In this document: one piece after another, positions 57,958-64,000 of the stretch | Position numbering within the stretch: position 1 is the stretch's first letter | Layout of the letters: each line of letters starts with the position of its first letter | Origin: Pseudomonas sp. LB-090624 | GTDB lineage: Bacteria > Pseudomonadota > Gammaproteobacteria > Pseudomonadales > Pseudomonadaceae | DNA: 64,000 nucleotides | Assembly: GCF_003205205.1 (NCBI RefSeq) | Contig: NZ_QJRL01000008.1 | Coordinates: 1 to 64,000 of the forward strand | Reading direction: 5' to 3' | Translations under genes and position numbers: made by a program | The notes under the pieces: model-generated | Told to the model about the DNA's origin: nothing | Database searches by the model: none | Seen by the model: only the letters and a program-made list of their open reading frames with translations

Positions 57958-59248
57958 CTACTCCACCCTCCTGGGCGTGCCGCTCCAGCCATTCCAGCGC
58001 CTGGGCGACACAGAAAAACGAACCGAACAGCAGGATCTGGTCATCCGCCGTCGCCTGCGCACATTGCCCCTCAAGGGCGGCGCCGACACTGGCATAAGAC
58101 TTCACCGCCGCGCCGAGGTTCGTCAAGGCTGCGGCCAGTTCTGCAGCCGGGCGGCTACGCGGGGTATCCAGCGGCGCCACCGCCCAGTCGTCGACCAGCT
58201 CCTGCAGCGGCGCCACAACGCCGTCGAGGTCCTTGTCGGCGAGCAGGCCGAATACCGCCAGGCGGCGCCCCTTCGGCGGTCGGGCAGCCAGGCGCCGGGC
58301 CAGATACTCGGCGGCATGCGGGTTGTGCCCGACATCCAGCAGCAGTTCTACCGGCTTGCCATGCCAGCTCAGCTGGCGGCGGTCGAGGCGCCCGGTAATG
58401 CGGGTATCCAGCAACGCCTGGCGTACCTGCGCGGCATCCCACGGCAGGCCCATCAACAGGTAGGCCTGCAGGGCCAGCGTGGCGTTTTCCATGGGCAAGT
58501 CGAGCAGTGGCAGGCCATGAAGCGCTACCGGCGCACCATCCGCCGCCGTACCGCGCCAGCTCCAGCCGCCCTCGGTGCGGACCAGATCGAAGTCACGCCC
58601 ACGCAGGAACAGCGGCGCGCCCAGCTCGGCGGCCTTGTCCAGCAACGGTTGTGGCGGATCGAGGTCGCCGCACAGGGCCGGTTTGCCCTGGCGGAAGATC
58701 CCGGCCTTTTCGAAGGCTACCAGCTCGCGGGTATCGCCCAGGTAATCGACATGGTCGACGCCGATGCTGGTCACCAGGGCCAGGTCGGCATCCACCACGT
58801 TCACGGTGTCCAGGCGGCCACCAAGGCCTACTTCCAGCACTACGGCGTCCAGCTGTGACTGGTAGAACAACCAGAACGCGGCCAGCGTGCCCATCTCGAA
58901 GTAGGTCAGGGAAATATCGCCCCGCGCCGCCTCGACGGCAGCGAAGGCTTGGCAAAGGCGCTCATCACTGGCCTCCTGGCCATCGATCAGCACCCGCTCG
59001 TTGTAACGCAACAGGTGCGGCGAGCTGTAAACGCCGACCTTGAGCCCCTGGGCGCGCAGCAACGAGGCCACAAAGGCGCAGGTCGAACCCTTGCCATTGG
59101 TGCCGGTAACGGTGACCACGCGCGGCGCCAGCTTGCCCAGCGCCAGGCGGGCAAGCACCTTCTGCGACCGCTCCAGGCCCATGTCGATAGCCGAGGGGTG
59201 CAACTGCTCGAGGTAGGCGAGCCATTCGCCCAGGGATCGTTGTTTCAT
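57941..59248 (-). CDS. folC: bifunctional dihydrofolate synthase/folylpolyglutamate synthase
   Basis: 435 residues. It adds glutamate to dihydropteroate and tetrahydrofolates. Seen: VTVTGTNGKGSTCAFVASLL (P-loop; landmark TGTNGKGST, about 47-55), YSSPHLLRYNER, DAVVLEVGLGGRLDTVN (landmark EVGLGGRLD) and the C-terminal LLLDVGHNPHA. The ATG at 59248 overlaps the accD stop codon (TGATG), so the genes are coupled. The context accD-folC-SPOR-cvpA-purF is conserved. Confidence 0.95.
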   Translation of the reverse strand: MKQRSLGEWLAYLEQLHPSAIDMGLERSQKVLARLALGKLAPRVVTVTGTNGKGSTCAFVASLLRAQGLKVGVYSSPHLLRYNERVLIDGQEASDERLCQAFAAVEAARGDISLTYFEMGTLAAFWLFYQSQLDAVVLEVGLGGRLDTVNVVDADLALVTSIGVDHVDYLGDTRELVAFEKAGIFRQGKPALCGDLDPPQPLLDKAAELGAPLFLRGRDFDLVRTEGGWSWRGTAADGAPVALHGLPLLDLPMENATLALQAYLLMGLPWDAAQVRQALLDTRITGRLDRRQLSWHGKPVELLLDVGHNPHAAEYLARRLAARPPKGRRLAVFGLLADKDLDGVVAPLQELVDDWAVAPLDTPRSRPAAELAAALTNLGAAVKSYASVGAALEGQCAQATADDQILLFGSFFCVAQALEWLERHAQEGGVDGSAG

Positions 59249-60141
59249 CACGCGACGGCAGCCGCCTCACGCGCTTGCTCCGGAGTGTCCTGGCCGGTCA
59301 TCTGCGCCAGCAGGCGGGCCAGGCGCGGGCGCAGTTCGCCACGGGAGATGATCAAGTCGATGGCGCCGTGCTCCAGCAGGAATTCGCTGCGCTGGAAGCC
59401 TTCAGGCAGCTTCTCGCGGACGGTCTGCTCGATCACCCGCGGGCCGGCGAAGCCGATCAGGGCTTTGGGCTCACCGACGATGACGTCGCCGAGCATGGCC
59501 AAGCTGGCGGAAACACCGCCATACACCGGGTCGGTCAGCACCGAGATGAACGGGATGCCTTCTTCGCGCAGGCGCGCCAGCACAGCCGAGGTCTTGGCCA
59601 TCTGCATCAGCGAGATCAGCGCTTCCTGCATGCGCGCACCGCCCGAGGCGGAGAAGCAGACCATCGGGCAGCGGTGCTCCAGGGCGTAGTTGGCCGCGCG
59701 TACGAAGCGCTCGCCGACGATGGCACCCATGGAGCCGCCCATGAACGAGAATTCGAAGGCGCTGACCACGATTGGCATGCCCATCAGGGTGCCGCTCATG
59801 GAAATCAGCGCGTCTTTTTCGCCGGTCTGCTTCTGCGCGCCAACCAGGCGATCCTTGTACTTCTTGCCGTCACGGAATTTCAGGCGGTCGACCGGCTCGA
59901 GGTCGGCGCCCAGCTCGGCACGGCCTTCGGCGTCGAGGAAGATGTCGATGCGCGCACGTGCGCCGATGCGCATGTGGTGGTTGCACTTGGGGCAGACATC
60001 CAGGGTTTTTTCCAGCTCCGGACGATACAGCACGGCCTCGCAGGACGGGCACTTGTGCCACAGGCCCTCAGGCACCGAGCTCTTCTTCACCTCGGAACGC
60101 ATGATCGAAGGGATCAGTTTGTCGACTAACCAGTTGCTCAT
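59248..60141 (-). CDS. accD: acetyl-CoA carboxylase carboxyltransferase subunit beta
   Basis: 297 residues. With AccA it transfers the carboxyl group to acetyl-CoA to give malonyl-CoA. The N-terminal zinc ribbon is visible ([10 protein letters not shown] and CPKCNHHM, about residues 31-60), followed by the crotonase-fold body with [15 protein letters not shown] and [15 protein letters not shown] (about 163-177). The ATG begins [13 protein letters not shown] as in pseudomonads. It lies 220 bp downstream of trpF, a gap with GC-rich hairpin sequence and no gene. Confidence 0.97.
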   Translation of the reverse strand: MSNWLVDKLIPSIMRSEVKKSSVPEGLWHKCPSCEAVLYRPELEKTLDVCPKCNHHMRIGARARIDIFLDAEGRAELGADLEPVDRLKFRDGKKYKDRLVGAQKQTGEKDALISMSGTLMGMPIVVSAFEFSFMGGSMGAIVGERFVRAANYALEHRCPMVCFSASGGARMQEALISLMQMAKTSAVLARLREEGIPFISVLTDPVYGGVSASLAMLGDVIVGEPKALIGFAGPRVIEQTVREKLPEGFQRSEFLLEHGAIDLIISRGELRPRLARLLAQMTGQDTPEQAREAAAVA

Positions 60142-60361
60142 GCTTTCTTTCTCCAGTATTGGCAGGCGGGGGCCGTTAGCGCCGACCCTGCCCTGCCCTT
60201 GAGCTCAAAATCTTATGAAACGATGATGGACCGGCTGCCGGGGCTTCCCGCGCACCACTCCACCGTTAATGTGTTGTATTGCTGCCACAGGCACAGGCAG
60301 CTGCCCCGCAGGGCTGCGAAAGCTATGGACGATGGCGCGCAGCCAGCCGTCACATCCGCTA

Positions 60362-60982
60362 TCACGCCTGTTTCACCGCACGCATGAAGGCCTCGATCTT
60401 CGCCGCGTCCTTGATGCCCTTGGCTTGCTCGACGCCACCGCTGACATCCACGCCATAAGGCCGCACCTGGGCAATGGCCTGGGCGACGTTGTCGGCCGAC
60501 AGACCACCGGCGAGGATGATCGGCTTGCTCAGGCGCGCCGGCACCAGAGACCAGTCGAACGCCTCGCCGGTTCCCCCGGGCACGCCTGCCACATAGGTGT
60601 CCAGCAAAATGCCACGAGCCCCGGCGTAGAGCTTGCAGGCCGCCTCCAGGTCGTCGCCCGGGCGCACCCGCAGGGCCTTGATCCAGGGGCGGTGGTAACC
60701 TTCGCAGTCCTGCGGGGTTTCGTCGCCGTGGAACTGTAGCAGGTCCAGCGGAACCGCTTCGAGGATCTCGTTCAGCTCGCAGCGCGAGGCATTGACGAAC
60801 AACCCGACCGTGGTCACGAACGGCGGCAACTCGGCAATGATTGCCCGCGCCTGGCGCACGTCCACGGCACGCGGGCTCTTGGCATAGAAGACGAAGCCGA
60901 TGGCATCGGCACCCGCTTCGACAGCGGCCAGTGCGTCTTCGATGCGGGTGATCCCGCAGATCTTGCTGCGAACATTGCTCAT
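60362..60982 (-). CDS. trpF: phosphoribosylanthranilate isomerase
   Basis: 206 residues; third step of tryptophan synthesis. Seen: [20 protein letters not shown] (landmark KICGITR, about 7-13; catalytic Cys) and the catalytic Asp in [24 protein letters not shown] and GVDVSGGVE. The ATG at 60982 ([10 protein letters not shown]) was preferred to one three codons earlier. It lies between truA and accD, the usual order truA-trpF-accD. Confidence 0.96.
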   Translation of the reverse strand: MSNVRSKICGITRIEDALAAVEAGADAIGFVFYAKSPRAVDVRQARAIIAELPPFVTTVGLFVNASRCELNEILEAVPLDLLQFHGDETPQDCEGYHRPWIKALRVRPGDDLEAACKLYAGARGILLDTYVAGVPGGTGEAFDWSLVPARLSKPIILAGGLSADNVAQAIAQVRPYGVDVSGGVEQAKGIKDAAKIEAFMRAVKQA

Positions 60983-61043
60983 GGCACGCAAACCCTGGTT
61001 ATTACGGTCAAAGGCCGGATGTTAGCAAATGGCTTTTCGCCCG

Positions 61044-61904
61044 TCAGTCTGCCAACGCTTCGTAACCGCTCAAAAAGTGTGGGCCGATGTAACGCTTGGG
61101 CAGGGCGAACGCTTCGGGGTACTCCACCTGCACCAGGTACAGGCCATAGGGATGCGCGGTAACGCCCCCCTCGCTTCGGTTGCGCCCTTCCAGCACTTCG
61201 CGGGCCCAGGTCACCGGGCGCTCGCCAGCGCCGATGGCCATCAGCACGCCGGCAATGTTACGCACCATGTGGTGCAGGAAGGCGGTGGCGCGCACGTCCA
61301 GCACGATCATCTGGCCATGGCGGGTAACGCGCAGGTGGTAGATGTGCTTGATCGGCGATTTGGCCTGGCACTGGCTGGCGCGGAAGGCGCTGAAGTCGTG
61401 GGTACCGAGCAGGAACTGCGCTGCCTCGGCCATGCGTTCGACGTCCAGCGGGCGGTGGTTCCAGGTCACTTCCTCGGCCAGGTGGGCCGGGCGGATCGGG
61501 TCGTTGTAGATGACGTAGCGGTAGCGCCGGGCGCAGGCCTTGAAGCGTGCGTGGAAATCGGCCGGCATCGGCCGCGACCAGACTACGCTGATGTCGTGCG
61601 GCAGGTTGAAGTTGGTGCCCATGGTCCAGGCACGCTCGTCACGCACGGCGCGGGTGTCGAAGTGCACGACCTGGCCGCAACCGTGCACACCCGCATCGGT
61701 GCGACCGGCGCAGATGACCGAGATCGGCTCGTTGGCGACCGTGGACAGGGCTTTTTCCAGGGCCTGCTGGACACTTGGCACCCCACTGGCCTGGCGCTGC
61801 CAGCCGCGGTAGCGCGCGCCTTTGTATTCCACGCCCAGGGCGATGCGAGAGTAGCCTTCGGCCGCGGATTCGGTGGCGACGGGGTCGATGATGTCCAAGA
61901 GCAT
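61044..61904 (-). CDS. truA: tRNA pseudouridine(38-40) synthase
   Basis: 286 residues. Seen: the catalytic aspartate in CAGRTDAGVHG (about 73-83), GVEYKGARYRGWQRQ near the start, and the C-terminal FLHHMVRNIAGVLM. The ATG at 61904 gives the normal family length; the upstream extension looks noncoding and would run into the REP-like gap. Downstream of fimV on the same strand, as in other pseudomonads. Confidence 0.95.
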   Translation of the reverse strand: MLLDIIDPVATESAAEGYSRIALGVEYKGARYRGWQRQASGVPSVQQALEKALSTVANEPISVICAGRTDAGVHGCGQVVHFDTRAVRDERAWTMGTNFNLPHDISVVWSRPMPADFHARFKACARRYRYVIYNDPIRPAHLAEEVTWNHRPLDVERMAEAAQFLLGTHDFSAFRASQCQAKSPIKHIYHLRVTRHGQMIVLDVRATAFLHHMVRNIAGVLMAIGAGERPVTWAREVLEGRNRSEGGVTAHPYGLYLVQVEYPEAFALPKRYIGPHFLSGYEALAD

Positions 61905-61983
61905 GAAACCTGTGGGATGTACGGAATGGCGGGGATTATAACGACAACGGCAGCCGCGTAGGGCTGCCGGTGGATGAACACTG

Positions 61984-62090
61984 CATGCGCAGGCCTCTTC
62001 GCGGCCGCACCCACTCCCACAAGTGACCCACAAGCTCTAAAATGTGTGGGTTCCTGTGAAAGCGGGCAAGCCGCGAAGCCTGCCCTGTTT
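61984..62090. repeat. inverted REP pair between fimV and truA
   Basis: GGCCTCTTCGCGGCCGCAC with CCACTCCCAC (about 61992-62020) and, inverted, GTGGGTTCCTGTGAAAGCGGG with GCCGCGAAG (about 62045-62080) form a typical P. putida REP doublet. It probably folds and may protect or terminate the fimV transcript, which ends at 62094. Confidence 0.7.
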
Positions 62091-62093
62091 GCA

Positions 62094-64000
62094 TCAGACC
62101 AGCCGGGAAAGCATGTCCTCGGCTTCCTGGCGTTGGCTGTCGTCACCGTCTTTGATCACTTCGTCGAGGATGTCGCGGGCACCCTGGCTGTCGCCCATGT
62201 CGATATAGGCACGGGCCAGGTCGAGCTTGGTGGCCACTTCATCACTGCCGGAGAAGAAGTCGAAGTCCAGGTCGTCGAGCGGCTCGGGCTCGGGTTGGGC
62301 TGCAGCATCCTCGCTGGTGAAGTGCGGCTCCAGCGACGGCGTTTCGAGGCTCTGCGACAGCTTGTCCAGTTCGGCGTTGACGTCGTCCAGCTCCGAGGCA
62401 AAGCTCTTGGCGGCCGGCGAATCGTCGTCCAGCGACAGCGACAGGTCGAAGTCCGACGGCATGTCGAAGTCGGATGCCGGGTCGAACTCCGGCATGCTGT
62501 CGAAGGCGGCCAGCTCAGCCGCAGCATCTACCGAGGCCCCTGCCTCTGCTTGCGGTGCGGCCGGGGCGACTGGCTCGCCGACATCGAGATCGAAGTCAGA
62601 CAGGTCCACGACTGGCTGCGGCTCGGCCTGGGCCAGCATGGCCTCGAAATCGGCATCGGCTTCGGCCTGCAGCTCGGCATCCACGGCGAACGGTGGCTCT
62701 TCGGCCTGAACCTGCGCCTGCTCCGGCTCGTCCAGCACGGACTCGGCAATGACCAGTTCGTCGGGGACAGACGCCTGCGCTACCGACTCGTCCAGCAATG
62801 GCGCTGCCAATGAGTCTTCCTCGGGCAGGTCACCATCCAGGCTCAGGTCAAAGGCACTGTCCAGGTCCTGCTCGCCCAGCCCCTGGTCTTCCAGGCCCGC
62901 AACATCGAGGATGGGTACTTCGTCGAGGGCATCGAATTCAGTCTCAGGCTCCGCTTGGGCGACAACCTCCGGCTCCGCCTCGCCTTGCGGCTCGAACTCA
63001 GGCACCTCTTCAGGCACCACATCGGCAGTTACCGGCGCCTCGGCGTCTTCGTGCAGCAGTTCCTGCACGTACTGCTCATCCATTTCGGCAGCCAGCGCCG
63101 CCGCCCCCAGACCGGCGGCGGCCAGGCCGAGCATGGCCGGGTAGCGCTCTTTGAGGCCGGCGACTTCAGACGCGTTGTGCTCGCTTGCCGATAGCAGGCG
63201 CTCCTGCTCGGCAAACGCGCTCTGATCACCCTGGCGGGCGTACACATCCATCAGTTTAAGGCGCAGGTCGTCACGCGCCGGGGCTGCGGCCACGGCGGGC
63301 TCCAGCAAGTCGGCGGCACGGTTCAGGCGGCCTTCGGCCAGGCATTGATCAACTTCCGCGAGCAGTGCGGCGTGCGGGTCAGCTTGCGGTTGTGGCTCGG
63401 CTTCTGCCACTTTTTCCGCAGCGACTGCAGCCGCCGCCGACGCGGCGACCACGGCAGGCGACAGCGTCACGCTGGGCTCCGGGACCTCAATGCCATCAAG
63501 GCTCTCGGTATCGCTGTCGAACCCGCTGCCCTGCTCCTCTTCCAGCGCCCGCGCCATGCGCAGGTGCTTCTCGGCTTCCTGTTGGGCCTTGCGCTTGCGC
63601 GCTAGCAGCAACAGCAGAAGCAACAGCACGAGGAACGCGCTACCGGCAATCAGCCCCAGCAGCAGCGGGTTGCCCATGACCTGATCGACAACGCTGCCCG
63701 GCTGGGCGGCCGGCGCAGGCTCGGCCGCGGGGGCGGCTTCGGCAGGTGCTGGCTTGGCTGCTGGCTGCGCGCCTGCCGCCGGGACAGTCGTTGCAGGTGC
63801 AGGTGCAGGTGCGGCGGCAGCCGGGGTTGGCGTGGCTGCGCCTTGGGCTTCAAGACGGGCCAACTGGTCGTTTTTCAGCTCGATCAAACGCTGCAGCTTG
63901 TCCAACTGGCTCTGCAGGTCGGTCATGCGGCTCTTGAGTTCTTCATTGTCACGACGGCTGGTGTCCAGGCTTTCCTGGGCCACTGCCAGCTTGTCGTTGA
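62094..64000 (-). CDS. fimV: FimV/HubP-type polar motility protein, 5' part outside window
   Basis: The frame is open to base 64000, so only about the last 635 residues are visible. Order: a coiled-coil/Gln-rich stretch (LQSQLDKLQRLIELKNDQLA), an Ala/Pro-rich linker, one transmembrane helix (LLLGLIAGSAFLVLLLLLLL; about 115 residues into the visible part), then a very acidic cytoplasmic region with tetratricopeptide-like segments and the conserved FimV C-terminal domain (VATKLDLARAYIDMGD, then ARDILDEVIKDG). FimV organises the cell pole, type IV pili and twitching. The position upstream of truA agrees with pseudomonad gene order (asd-fimV-truA). Confidence 0.92.
   Translation of the reverse strand, partial: NDKLAVAQESLDTSRRDNEELKSRMTDLQSQLDKLQRLIELKNDQLARLEAQGAATPTPAAAAPAPAPATTVPAAGAQPAAKPAPAEAAPAAEPAPAAQPGSVVDQVMGNPLLLGLIAGSAFLVLLLLLLLLARKRKAQQEAEKHLRMARALEEEQGSGFDSDTESLDGIEVPEPSVTLSPAVVAASAAAAVAAEKVAEAEPQPQADPHAALLAEVDQCLAEGRLNRAADLLEPAVAAAPARDDLRLKLMDVYARQGDQSAFAEQERLLSASEHNASEVAGLKERYPAMLGLAAAGLGAAALAAEMDEQYVQELLHEDAEAPVTADVVPEEVPEFEPQGEAEPEVVAQAEPETEFDALDEVPILDVAGLEDQGLGEQDLDSAFDLSLDGDLPEEDSLAAPLLDESVAQASVPDELVIAESVLDEPEQAQVQAEEPPFAVDAELQAEADADFEAMLAQAEPQPVVDLSDFDLDVGEPVAPAAPQAEAGASVDAAAELAAFDSMPEFDPASDFDMPSDFDLSLSLDDDSPAAKSFASELDDVNAELDKLSQSLETPSLEPHFTSEDAAAQPEPEPLDDLDFDFFSGSDEVATKLDLARAYIDMGDSQGARDILDEVIKDGDDSQRQEAEDMLSRLV

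Overview
This window is high-GC DNA from a Pseudomonas, most likely of the P. putida group. The evidence is the housekeeping block fimV-truA-trpF-accD-folC-SPOR-cvpA-purF-metZ, a tRNA-Asp/tRNA-Val cluster, fadH, OprD-type porins, and P. putida-style REP palindromes in the outer intergenic gaps. No integrase, transposase, phage gene or CRISPR array was seen.

Layout. (1) About 1-6.98 kb looks like conserved chromosome: a DUF1853 protein, cytochrome b561, a PLP-dependent deaminase/desulfhydrase, fadH, a carbon-nitrogen hydrolase homologue lacking its catalytic cysteine, an AraC regulator and a 28-residue ORF. (2) About 7.2-51.1 kb is an accessory catabolic region. Its left part (7.2-24.5 kb) holds a LysR gene, an aconitase paralogue, a lactonase, an MFS carrier, an OprD porin and a binding protein in one orientation. 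These are followed by an exported lactonase, a three-subunit flavoprotein-cytochrome dehydrogenase of the gluconate 2-dehydrogenase type, a DHA2 exporter with a LysR gene, and a second lactonase. The centre (24.6-36.5 kb) has a CitMHS carrier, a PhaB-like reductase, an Asp/Glu racemase homologue, an RraA-family protein, an isopropylmalate dehydrogenase-type enzyme, a four-carbon acid sugar kinase (OtnK), its decarboxylase (OtnC), an AbrB-family membrane protein, a GntR regulator, a chemoreceptor and a second OprD porin. Next come five lower-glycolysis genes in tight order (pyk-eno-tpiA-gapN-gpmI), TerC, a second CitMHS/reductase pair, a second GntR regulator, and an Lrp-LysE-PanB-MaoC group. 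(3) About 51.1-64 kb returns to conserved chromosome.

How the parts fit. OtnK and OtnC are known to turn a 3-oxo four-carbon sugar acid into dihydroxyacetone phosphate. The five-gene operon then covers every step from dihydroxyacetone phosphate to pyruvate. It uses non-phosphorylating GapN in place of GAPDH plus phosphoglycerate kinase. The region therefore appears to carry its own kinase-to-pyruvate route, with dedicated porins, carriers, chemoreceptor, extracytoplasmic oxidation, lactone opening and regulators. The true growth substrate cannot be read from sequence. A sugar-acid or hydroxy-polycarboxylic acid, or its lactone, is my inference.

The CitMHS/reductase pair is duplicated about 20.6 kb apart. 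The two CitMHS copies alternate between nearly identical and clearly diverged blocks, which looks like gene conversion. A CAAGTGCAATAT element and an ACAATTATTGT palindrome recur in front of cluster genes and are good candidate operators for the two GntR proteins.
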